Shown: in pieces, positions 29,485 to 37,121 of the stretch
Numbering within the stretch: position 1 is the first letter of the stretch
Layout: the number at the start of each line of letters is the position of its first letter
Source: Donghicola eburneus
GTDB taxonomy: Bacteria; Pseudomonadota; Alphaproteobacteria; Rhodobacterales; Rhodobacteraceae
DNA length: 64,000 nt
Direction of reading: 5' to 3'
Assembly (NCBI RefSeq): GCF_900115865.1
Contig: NZ_FOXY01000004.1
Coordinates: 248,001 to 312,000, forward strand
Program-made: the position numbers and the translations under genes
The notes under the pieces: generated by a model
Databases searched by the model: none
The model's input: only the letters and a program-made list of their open reading frames with translations
Told to the model about the DNA's origin: nothing

Positions 29485-31640
29485 CGCCAGAACCTTCCGT
29501 ATTCCTGATCGAGAGAGGGGCGATGATAATCCGCGAGCCCACCGTATAAACGGTCGTTCACACTGAGTTTTGCACCACCGTTCCGTTGTAGCGGTCGGAC
29601 AACCTCGGTGTATGATGTTCGCTTCGGTTCCTGAAGGGTGAAGCTGAGCGGCATGGTGAACATGATGCCTTTGTCAAAGCTGCCTTCGCCGTAGTCTTCG
29701 GCCGAAATGTCTGTGAGCGTGGCAAAGGCGCCAAAAGCCCAGCCGTTGTCGAAAGTCCGTTGGACCAGCAGCGTGGCGCCCTTGTCGCCTGCCAGATATT
29801 GGCCAACATCGAGTTTGGCAAAGTAGCCGTTGTCGAAGTCATAGTAGGCGGAAACGTGGCCCGTCGTGACCTCGTAATCGCGGAAGTCGAACAGGCGGTC
29901 GAACCCACGCTGCCTGACACGGGATACTTCAATCCCGAGCGACAAAGGGCTGTCGACTGGCTTCCAGAGGACCTCGCCGGACACACCGCCATACATGTTT
30001 TCCAGATAGCCGACGCGGCCGCTCACGTAGATGTCCTTGAACGGGTGCGCTGTGTAGTAGAGCGCAAGGGACTCTACACCGAACGGATCCTCGAAATAGA
30101 GCGGCCCCAAAGTGCGGACAGGTGGCACGACGCCGTCGAAATCCGGTTCTGATCCCGCCAAGTCCCCAGCCAATCGGTATGTGAAGGAAGAGCCAATTTT
30201 GAAATTCTTGCTCAAGCGAAGGGTGTTGCGAAAGCGGATACCAAAGTCGGCACGCAGAGGCTGGAAAACGTCGAAATACCCGGGCTGGATGTAGGGAGAA
30301 AAGCCATAGTCGAACGAAGGATACTTATCGTCATCAAAGGCGATCATGTGCCCTCGCGTGTCTTCGATCACCATACGTTCCTTGATGGCCTCTACAGTAC
30401 TGAACTGCAGATTCTCGAGGTCAGAGCGTTGGAACGTGATCCGTGACAGACCCATACCATTTGAGACCGGGATAATGTGAATTGTCTCGATCGAATAGGG
30501 CAGCTGGCTTGCCATTGCACGGGCTGCGCGACCGATGGCTTGGGGCTCGGACCCGTATCGCGGGTTTTCGAGCAGAAGTGTTGCCTCGCGCCCCGATACC
30601 TCAAGGCCAGCGATCCGCAATTGGTCGCGATCAAGCTGGCGCTTCAGGTTCTCGCGGATCGTGGGCAGCACCGCATCGCCGAGCTCTGTCCACCCCAACA
30701 ATTCGCTTTCGCCGGGCGCGCGCTTGCGGATCGGCAGAGGGGCCTCTTCGATACCGGTGTTCATGGCAGGTTCGCGCGGGTTGATCGAGAAGGTCGCCTG
30801 TACCCCGAACTTGTCGCCGTTGAGTGAATACAGAGAAACGCGGCTGTCGGCACCCAAGTCATAGGTCAAAGAGAAATTAAGCGGCGTCCGGTTCTTGTAG
30901 AAACCCGCAGCCTCTTCGGCGTCAAAGGCATCGCTGGAGTATTCCGCCACGAACCGCCATTTGTCATTTACGTCCCAGCTCAGACCGGCAAAGGGAGCGA
31001 CATCACCGCGGAACCACTGGTTAAAGTTGAACGTACCGCCGCGCCCCTCAAAAACGAAGGAACCTGTGCCGATCTCATCAATCAAACGGGACGGGCGCTC
31101 GCCGATTGTGGTGAGTGGATTGTAACTACCCAAACGACCAAAGCCGATCCCGCCGGTCAGCGAAAATCCGGGTGCGACGGTTTTGGTCGCAACCACGTAT
31201 TCGCCGGAATAAAGGCCCGTGCCCGCAAAGTCCTGCAGGCCAACGGCGACGGCGGGTAAATATCGGCCCTCATCTAGCACTTGATATCGGAAGTCAAAGC
31301 TGCGGTCGTAATAGGTGTCTTGGCCCTGAAACGGGTTGATCGCACCATCGACGCCAGCATAGCGGAAGGTCGCAGTAATTCTGTCGGAAAACTGGAATGT
31401 CAGGCCAACGGTCGTCGTGCCCGGCATATAACCAAAGGTCGACGCGGCCTCGCCATTCGGTGCCAGTTTGGCGTCAGGCAAGGTAATCAGGCCGGGGGTG
31501 CCCCAGATCGTATAGTTTGTTTCAGATGATCCATCTGCCGACCAAGCCGGCAACGTGCCGAAGACGCAGCAAAGCGCGCAAACTGCGCGCGCCAGAGGCT
31601 GCCGGATGCGCGAAGAACTGCGCGCCAGTACTTTAACCAC
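29481..31640 (-). CDS. YjbH/GfcD-family outer-membrane exopolysaccharide protein
   Basis: An outer-membrane beta-barrel protein of about 719 residues in the YjbH group. After a signal peptide (LARAVCALCCVFGTLPAWSA) comes TIWGTPGLITLPDAKLAPNGEA, the typical opening, then many alternating beta strands rich in Tyr, Asp and Gly. GTG 31640 (GGACGA upstream) gives the cleanest signal peptide; in-frame ATGs at 31709 and 31727 are possible. The frame stays open much further upstream, but that would overlap kdsD on the other strand and is not credible. It probably forms a second pore or scaffold for polysaccharide passage. yjbF-like overlaps its end. Confidence 0.85.
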   Translation of the reverse strand: MVKVLARSSSRIRQPLARAVCALCCVFGTLPAWSADGSSETNYTIWGTPGLITLPDAKLAPNGEAASTFGYMPGTTTVGLTFQFSDRITATFRYAGVDGAINPFQGQDTYYDRSFDFRYQVLDEGRYLPAVAVGLQDFAGTGLYSGEYVVATKTVAPGFSLTGGIGFGRLGSYNPLTTIGERPSRLIDEIGTGSFVFEGRGGTFNFNQWFRGDVAPFAGLSWDVNDKWRFVAEYSSDAFDAEEAAGFYKNRTPLNFSLTYDLGADSRVSLYSLNGDKFGVQATFSINPREPAMNTGIEEAPLPIRKRAPGESELLGWTELGDAVLPTIRENLKRQLDRDQLRIAGLEVSGREATLLLENPRYGSEPQAIGRAARAMASQLPYSIETIHIIPVSNGMGLSRITFQRSDLENLQFSTVEAIKERMVIEDTRGHMIAFDDDKYPSFDYGFSPYIQPGYFDVFQPLRADFGIRFRNTLRLSKNFKIGSSFTYRLAGDLAGSEPDFDGVVPPVRTLGPLYFEDPFGVESLALYYTAHPFKDIYVSGRVGYLENMYGGVSGEVLWKPVDSPLSLGIEVSRVRQRGFDRLFDFRDYEVTTGHVSAYYDFDNGYFAKLDVGQYLAGDKGATLLVQRTFDNGWAFGAFATLTDISAEDYGEGSFDKGIMFTMPLSFTLQEPKRTSYTEVVRPLQRNGGAKLSVNDRLYGGLADYHRPSLDQEYGRFWR

Positions 31641-31844
31641 GTCGATCGTCCATGAAGTCCAGGTTTCTTTCTGCAAGCCCGATTGCAAGGGACTGTGCGC
31701 ACCCGACATTAGCGGCTGATCACGCATTCGTCCAACCGTTGTTACGTGGTGGTGTGCGAAGTTTTGCTTTGGGAAAAGCATTTTGCTGCCCAAGAATACC
31801 TGATAGTGCATGGGCTCTAACGACGACCCGGATAGACAAGCAGC

Positions 31845-32801
31845 ATGACAGAGAACGAAATCTCGCAATTCGCGCAGGATGTCCTGAAAACAGAGCTTGC
31901 AGCTTTGTCCCTGATGGCTGACGCACCACCGGCGCAAATTCCGGCAGTGGTGCGACTGATTCAAGCAAGCACGGGCCGGGTGATCGTGTCTGGCATGGGC
32001 AAATCTGGCCATGTGGGCGCGAAAATGGCAGCAACCTTTGCCAGTACTGGTACCCCCGCGCAGTTTGTGCACCCAGGCGAAGCCAGCCACGGCGATCTGG
32101 GGATGATCACAAAGAACGACGTGGTGATCCTGATCTCGAACTCGGGCGAGACCAAGGAACTGGCCGACATCATCGCCCACACCCGCCGTTTCGGGATCAA
32201 GATGGTGGCAATTACCAAGAACGCGGACAGCACTTTGGCGCAGCAGTCGGACTATCTGCTGCAACTCCCGAATGCTCCCGAAGCCTGCGCGATTGGCATG
32301 GCGCCGACCACCTCGACCACGCTGACCATGGCGCTGGGGGATGCGGTCGCGGTCGCCCTGATGCGTATTCGTGGCTTTGAAAAAGAGAACTTCCTAGCCT
32401 TCCACCCCGGTGGCAGCCTTGGCGCGCAGCTTCTGCCTGTCGCGGCCCTGATGCACAAAGGCGACGAGCTGCCGCTCGTGGACGAAGAGACCACTATGGG
32501 CGATGCGCTGGTGCAAATGTCGGCCAAGGGACTCGGCATTGTCGCCCTGACCGAGAACGGCAAACTGAACGGCATCATCACCGACGGCGACTTGCGCCGG
32601 AACCTTGATGGTCTGATGGAGAAAACCGCCGGTCAGGTCGCCACTCGTGGTCCCCGCACGATCCGCGAGACTGCCCTCGCGTCCGAGGCGCTGGGGATCA
32701 TGAACGACAACAAAATTACAACGCTTTGCGTCACCACCGAAGAGGGTGTGCTGCGGGGCATTATCCATATCCACGACTGTCTGCGCGCAGGTGTTGCATG
32801 A
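31845..32801 (+). CDS. kdsD: D-arabinose 5-phosphate isomerase (KdsD/KpsF)
   Basis: First enzyme of Kdo synthesis, converting ribulose 5-phosphate to arabinose 5-phosphate. The 318-residue product has the SIS sugar-isomerase domain (IVSGMGKSGHVGAKMAATF, HPGEASHGDLGM, ISNSGETKEL, then APTTSTTLTMALGDA) and two CBS domains from about residue 200. The length and domains match. It opens a three-gene operon and overlaps kdsB by ATGA. A pure housekeeping role in LPS is possible, but the position beside the capsule genes also fits KpsF. Confidence 0.95.
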   Translation: MTENEISQFAQDVLKTELAALSLMADAPPAQIPAVVRLIQASTGRVIVSGMGKSGHVGAKMAATFASTGTPAQFVHPGEASHGDLGMITKNDVVILISNSGETKELADIIAHTRRFGIKMVAITKNADSTLAQQSDYLLQLPNAPEACAIGMAPTTSTTLTMALGDAVAVALMRIRGFEKENFLAFHPGGSLGAQLLPVAALMHKGDELPLVDEETTMGDALVQMSAKGLGIVALTENGKLNGIITDGDLRRNLDGLMEKTAGQVATRGPRTIRETALASEALGIMNDNKITTLCVTTEEGVLRGIIHIHDCLRAGVA

Positions 32802-33598
32802 GCACTGTTATCCTGATCCCCGCCCGTTACGCCTCGACCCGCTATCCGGGCAAACCGCTGGTTCAATTGCATGGCGCGACCGGCATCGCGAAGTCCTTGA
32901 TCCAGCGCTCGTGGGAAGTGGCCAAGGCGACCCCCGGCGTCGATGCGGTCTATGTCTGCACCGATGACGATCGGATCGCCAACGCGGCCAAAGCGTTCGG
33001 CGCAGATGTCCTGATGACTTCGGAATTCGCCAAGAACGGCACCGAGCGCTGCGCTGAAGCCGTCGCTCAATTGCCCGAGGATACCGATCTGGTGGTCAAC
33101 CTACAGGGCGACGCGCCCCTGACCCCCGTCTGGTTCCTGACCGCCCTGATCGACGCGATGAAGGCCGACCCCGATCTGCCCGTCGCCACCCCCGTCCTGC
33201 GCTGCGACGCCGAGACGCTGAACAACTTCCGAGAGGATCGCCGCGCCCGCCGCGTGGGCGGCACCACCGCCGTGTTCAACACCTACGGTCACGCGCTCTA
33301 CTTCTCCAAAGAGGTCGTGCCCTACACCGGCGAAGATCCCGCGACCCACGACAACACCCCTGTGTTCCACCACGTCGGCGTTTATGCTTACCGCCCCGCT
33401 GCCCTGAAAGCCTATATGTCATGGCCCGAAGGCACGCTGGAAAAGCTCGAAGGTCTGGAGCAATTGCGCTTCCTCGAGAACGGCCAGTCTGTCGCCTGCG
33501 TGCAGGTCGAAGGCCGTGGCCGCGTATTCTGGGAACTGAACAACCCCGTCGATGTGGAACGCATCGAATCCGTGCTGAAAAAGGAAGGCACCGCATGA
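32798..33598 (+). CDS. kdsB: CMP-Kdo synthetase (KdsB)
   Basis: Activates Kdo with CTP to CMP-Kdo for transfer onto lipid A or capsule lipid. The start at 32798 (overlap with the kdsD stop) gives the family N-terminus STVILIPARYASTRYPGKPL, the nucleotide-binding loop. Further motifs are TDDDRIANAAKAFGADVLMTS, LVVNLQGDAPL (the usual QGDEP here with Ala) and FHHVGVYAYRPAAL. The 266-residue length is slightly over the Escherichia coli enzyme. It overlaps kdsA by ATGA. Confidence 0.96.
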   Translation: MSTVILIPARYASTRYPGKPLVQLHGATGIAKSLIQRSWEVAKATPGVDAVYVCTDDDRIANAAKAFGADVLMTSEFAKNGTERCAEAVAQLPEDTDLVVNLQGDAPLTPVWFLTALIDAMKADPDLPVATPVLRCDAETLNNFREDRRARRVGGTTAVFNTYGHALYFSKEVVPYTGEDPATHDNTPVFHHVGVYAYRPAALKAYMSWPEGTLEKLEGLEQLRFLENGQSVACVQVEGRGRVFWELNNPVDVERIESVLKKEGTA

Positions 33599-34413
33599 AA
33601 ACCGTCACCGTCCGCGACATCAGCATCGCCCAAAACCTGCCCTTCGTACTGATCGCCGGCCCCTGTCAGTTGGAAAGCCTAGACCACGCGCGCATGATGG
33701 CCACCGGCATCGCCGAAGCCTGCGCGGCCTCGGGCATCCAGTGGGTCTTCAAGGCCAGCTATGACAAGGCAAATCGCAGCTCCCTGTCCGGCGAACGCGG
33801 CCTTGGCATGGAAAAGGGTCTAGAGGTTCTGAACACCATCAGCGAAGAATTCGGCGTTCCCACCATCACCGACGTCCACGAGCCGTGGCACTGCGCCAAA
33901 GCCGCCGAGGTCTGCGACATCCTGCAAATCCCCGCGTTCCTGTGCCGCCAGACCGACCTGCTGCTCGCCGCTGGTGAAACCGGCAAAGCCTTGAACGTGA
34001 AAAAGGGCCAGTTCCTTGCCCCTTGGGACATGGGCAACGCGGTCAAAAAGATCGAGAGCACCGGCAACGAGAACATCATGCTCTGCGAGCGCGGCACGAC
34101 CTTTGGCTACGGCCAGCTGGTGTCCGACATGCGCGCCCTGCCGATCATGGCCGAAACGGGCTACCCAACCGTGTTCGACGCCACCCACTCGGTCCAGATG
34201 CCGGGCTCCAAGGGGACCTCGACCGGTGGTCAGCGTGAATTCGTCGAACCTCTGGCCCGCGCGGCGCTGGCGGTGGGCACCGCCGCAGTCTTCATCGAAA
34301 CCCATCAGGACCCGGACAACGCCCCCTCGGACGGCCCAAATATGGTCCCGCTGGCGGAAATGACGGCTCTGCTAAAACGACTCAAGGCCTATGACGACCT
34401 GACCAAGGGCTGA
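33595..34413 (+). CDS. kdsA: Kdo-8-phosphate synthase (KdsA)
   Basis: Condenses arabinose 5-phosphate with phosphoenolpyruvate. The 272-residue product shows LIAGPCQLES, FKASYDKANRSS, the PTITDVHEPWHC stretch, FLCRQTDLL, VKKGQFLAPWDM and DATHSVQMPG. Start and stop overlap its neighbours as in a tight operon kdsD-kdsB-kdsA. The Cys in the GPC motif is family-conserved. Codons here are visibly more GC-rich than in the genes of 18-31 kb. Confidence 0.96.
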   Translation: MKTVTVRDISIAQNLPFVLIAGPCQLESLDHARMMATGIAEACAASGIQWVFKASYDKANRSSLSGERGLGMEKGLEVLNTISEEFGVPTITDVHEPWHCAKAAEVCDILQIPAFLCRQTDLLLAAGETGKALNVKKGQFLAPWDMGNAVKKIESTGNENIMLCERGTTFGYGQLVSDMRALPIMAETGYPTVFDATHSVQMPGSKGTSTGGQREFVEPLARAALAVGTAAVFIETHQDPDNAPSDGPNMVPLAEMTALLKRLKAYDDLTKG

Positions 34414-34421
34414 CCCGAAGC

Positions 34422-34982
34422 ATGGCCAATTTCCGGCTCCATAATCCGGATTGTGTCATCATCCACATCCACAAGACCGGCGGCACAACGATCCGCCGGC
34501 ACTTGTGGGACGGTCGCTTCTCTGGCCGCGCCTTCGGCGAAATGCGCCCCGAATGGCGCAACCTCTACAAGTTCGCGTTTGTCCGACATCCGCTCGACCG
34601 CTTCGTCTCGGCCTATTCCTATTTCAACCAGCATCGCGGGTTCAAAGGCTCAATCGAAGACTTCGCCGCCATCGCGATGAACGTTACGATTGACCACACA
34701 GGCACGCGTCGGACCAAACCCGAAATCATCCGCCATCACACGATCCAGCAGACCCACAGGTTCTACTGCCTGAACGCAGCGGACGACCTGTACCGGTTCG
34801 AAGATTTCGACAATGACATCGCGCGACTGGCCAAAAAGGTTGGCCTGACCTACGAAAATATTCCCCACGCCAATCGCAGCGAGCACCTCAACTGGGAGGC
34901 GCACATCACCGGTCCGCTGCTCGACCAACTCTGCGCCTTCTACGCCCGCGATTTCGCGGATCTTGGCTACATCGCGCCCTAA
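34422..34982 (+). CDS. Sulfotransferase family 2-like protein
   Basis: A 186-residue protein with the two PAPS-binding motifs of carbohydrate sulfotransferases: VIIHIHKTGGTTIRRHLWD (5'-phosphosulfate loop) and FAFVRHPLDRFVSAYSYFN (3'-phosphate site). LYRFEDFDNDI follows. Thus it likely transfers sulfate to a glycan. It is only 8 bp behind kdsA, so it is probably the fourth gene of the Kdo operon, which links sulfation to Kdo-containing surface polymers by context. The acceptor is unknown. A post-stop repeat follows. Confidence 0.85.
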   Translation: MANFRLHNPDCVIIHIHKTGGTTIRRHLWDGRFSGRAFGEMRPEWRNLYKFAFVRHPLDRFVSAYSYFNQHRGFKGSIEDFAAIAMNVTIDHTGTRRTKPEIIRHHTIQQTHRFYCLNAADDLYRFEDFDNDIARLAKKVGLTYENIPHANRSEHLNWEAHITGPLLDQLCAFYARDFADLGYIAP

Positions 34983-34983
34983 G

Positions 34984-35047
34984 CTTCATCTTGGTAAAAA
35001 TACCCCGAGGGTGAATTGGCCAACGGCCAAGAGGGGGCAGCGCCCCC
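34984..35047 (-). repeat. Post-stop interspersed repeat, copy 2, with GC hairpin
   Basis: On the minus strand, GGGGTATTTTTACCAAGATGAAG occupies 34984-35006 as the far end of an element that begins with a GGGGGCGCTGCCCCC hairpin at 35033-35047, one base behind the ghrA stop. The order hairpin then repeat is the same behind serB. Confidence 0.7.
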
Positions 35048-35048
35048 T

Positions 35049-35978
35049 TTAGTACCCAGCCGCTCGATCAACCACATAAAGCAAGGGCTCCCCTGCCTCG
35101 GAACGCCGGATATTCTCGGCAATCACTTCGGACGCAGTGTCCGCTCGGGTTTCCGACGCGATGTGAGGTGTCACCGTCACATTCGGATGCGCCCAGTAGG
35201 GATGCTCGGCAGGCAAAGGCTCTACGCGGAAAACGTCGAGCGTTGCATGCGCCACCCGCCCATTGTCCAACGCAGCCAAAAGCGCGTCGTCATCGATCAA
35301 GGGCCCTCGGCCGGGGTTTAGGATCGATGCCCCATGGGCCAGCCATGACATAGCCTCTGCATCCAAGACATTCTCGGTTTCGGGCGTGTCTGGCAGTAGC
35401 AAAACGATGATCTCTGCCCCATCTAGTGCGGCCTTCATTCCATCGGCGCCACTGAAACATGCGACACCTGCAAGCTCGCGCGGGCTACGCGCCCATCCGC
35501 GCACCTGAAATCCGAGCTGGACCAGCATCTCAGCGCAGCTGCTGCCCAGTTCGCCAAGTCCCAGAATGGTCACCTTGCGATCCTGTGCCAAGGGAGGCGC
35601 CTTGTGGCGCCAGACGCCGTCTTGCACCAAAATGTGCTGGTCCATCCCCAGATGGTAGCGTAGCACGTGGCCGGTCACAAACTCGACCATGCCCTTTTTC
35701 AATCCGGGGTCCACCATGCGGGTCAAAGGCATCGTGAGTGTTTGATTCCCCACAATCTTTTCCACACCGGCCCACAGGCTTAAAACCGCCTTGCAGCGCT
35801 TAAAAGGCGTGAAATCCTGCATCTCGGGATGGGGGGCGTAAACGATGTAATCCACATCCTCGGGCGCATGATCCATAGAAAGATCCGCATCCATCCCTGC
35901 CGCTTTCAACGCTCTGGTCAGTGGGGCCTCGTATTCGGCCCAGTAGGCAGCGGGCGCGGCGAGTTGGACGTTGATCAT
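35049..35978 (-). CDS. ghrA: Glyoxylate/hydroxypyruvate reductase A
   Basis: A 309-residue member of the D-isomer-specific 2-hydroxyacid dehydrogenases, reducing glyoxylate to glycolate or hydroxypyruvate to glycerate with NAD(P)H. The Rossmann motif is VTILGLGELGSSCAEML; catalytic Arg/Glu/His lie in NPGRGPLIDDDALL and VTPHIASET. The N-terminus (AYWAEYEAPLTRAL) fits the GhrA subgroup. It begins 3 bases behind rodA, so it is probably transcribed with the cell-shape operon. Confidence 0.9.
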   Translation of the reverse strand: MINVQLAAPAAYWAEYEAPLTRALKAAGMDADLSMDHAPEDVDYIVYAPHPEMQDFTPFKRCKAVLSLWAGVEKIVGNQTLTMPLTRMVDPGLKKGMVEFVTGHVLRYHLGMDQHILVQDGVWRHKAPPLAQDRKVTILGLGELGSSCAEMLVQLGFQVRGWARSPRELAGVACFSGADGMKAALDGAEIIVLLLPDTPETENVLDAEAMSWLAHGASILNPGRGPLIDDDALLAALDNGRVAHATLDVFRVEPLPAEHPYWAHPNVTVTPHIASETRADTASEVIAENIRRSEAGEPLLYVVDRAAGY

Positions 35979-35981
35979 AGG

Positions 35982-37121
35982 TTACCTCTGTTTGTGGACA
36001 TGAGCGCTCTGAACAAGGCCGAAGGCCACGAGCAAGACCAGCATCGCCGAGCCGCCATAGCTAACCAGCGGCAAAGGCACTCCTACAACGGGCGCCAAGC
36101 CCATGACCATCGACATATTTACTGCAAAAAACAGGAAGAATGTCATCGCGATCCCTAGCGTCAGCAGCGATGCATAGCGGTCCCGGTTGCTCAGCGCAGT
36201 TGCAATGCAGAACACGATGATCAAACCGTAGATCGTCAGCAATGACACCCCGCCAATGAACCCGAATTCTTCGGCCAGCGTGGTAAAGATAAAGTCCGTA
36301 TGCTTTTCGGGCAGGAAGTTCAGTCGGGTCTGAGTGCCTTGCATAAATCCTTTGCCGGTCCATCCACCGGACCCGAGCGCGATCTTAGACTGGGTGATGT
36401 GATATCCCGCGCCCAAGGGGTCGCTGGAGGGGTCTAGGAAGGTGTCGATGCGGCGGAACTGGTAGTCCTTGATCAGCTGCCACGGGGTGCCACGGCTGTT
36501 GAAAACAGCGGCAATCAGCCCCGCCCCAGACGCCATCACCACGCCGAAATAGGCCCAATGGACACCCGCCATAAACATTACCGCGCCGCCGCCGATCATC
36601 AGCAGCAGGGCCGTCCCAAGGTCTGGCTGCTTTAGAACCAATGCGACCGGAATCATGATCAGCATGACGGGGATAAAGACCCACAGGGGCCGCGACGTCT
36701 TGGTCACGGGCAGCCAGTCGTAATAGGCCGCCAACAGCATAACCACTGTGATCTTGGTCAACTCGGAAGGCTGCAGCCGCATGAATCCGATATCGATCCA
36801 ACGCTGCGCCCCCATGCCGACCGTGCCAAAAAGTTCGACCACCAGCAGCAGTACAATCGAGATCCCATAGGCCACAGCAGAGACATTGCGCCAGAACCAG
36901 ATCGGCACCATCGCAATAACGAACATCGCGAACATGCCCATCCCGAAGCGGATCATCTGCGCCCATGCGTAGGGCCGCAAAGAACCACCTGCCACGGAGT
37001 ACAGCATCAAAAAACCCGCTGAGGCTGCAGCAGTGATCAGCAGGATCAGGGGCCAGTTTAAATAGAGGATCTTGCGCGCGCCCGAAGGCACGTATTTGAC
37101 ATTATACTCGAGGTAACTCAT
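35982..37121 (-). CDS. rodA: Rod-shape SEDS glycosyltransferase RodA
   Basis: Peptidoglycan polymerase of the elongasome, partner of the PBP2 encoded just upstream. The 379-residue protein has about ten membrane segments and the SEDS signature near the end (GVPLPLVSYGGSAMLVLLVAFGL). LQPSELTKI carries the essential Asp/Glu region context, and KQPDLGTALLL is typical. Its start overlaps the mrdA stop by four bases. Confidence 0.97.
   Translation of the reverse strand: MSYLEYNVKYVPSGARKILYLNWPLILLITAAASAGFLMLYSVAGGSLRPYAWAQMIRFGMGMFAMFVIAMVPIWFWRNVSAVAYGISIVLLLVVELFGTVGMGAQRWIDIGFMRLQPSELTKITVVMLLAAYYDWLPVTKTSRPLWVFIPVMLIMIPVALVLKQPDLGTALLLMIGGGAVMFMAGVHWAYFGVVMASGAGLIAAVFNSRGTPWQLIKDYQFRRIDTFLDPSSDPLGAGYHITQSKIALGSGGWTGKGFMQGTQTRLNFLPEKHTDFIFTTLAEEFGFIGGVSLLTIYGLIIVFCIATALSNRDRYASLLTLGIAMTFFLFFAVNMSMVMGLAPVVGVPLPLVSYGGSAMLVLLVAFGLVQSAHVHKQR

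Noticed and set aside
31641-32264. N-terminal extension of the YjbH-like frame beyond base 31640
   Set aside because: The frame stays open, but it would run antisense through kdsD and bury the signal peptide; the upstream part has no family features.
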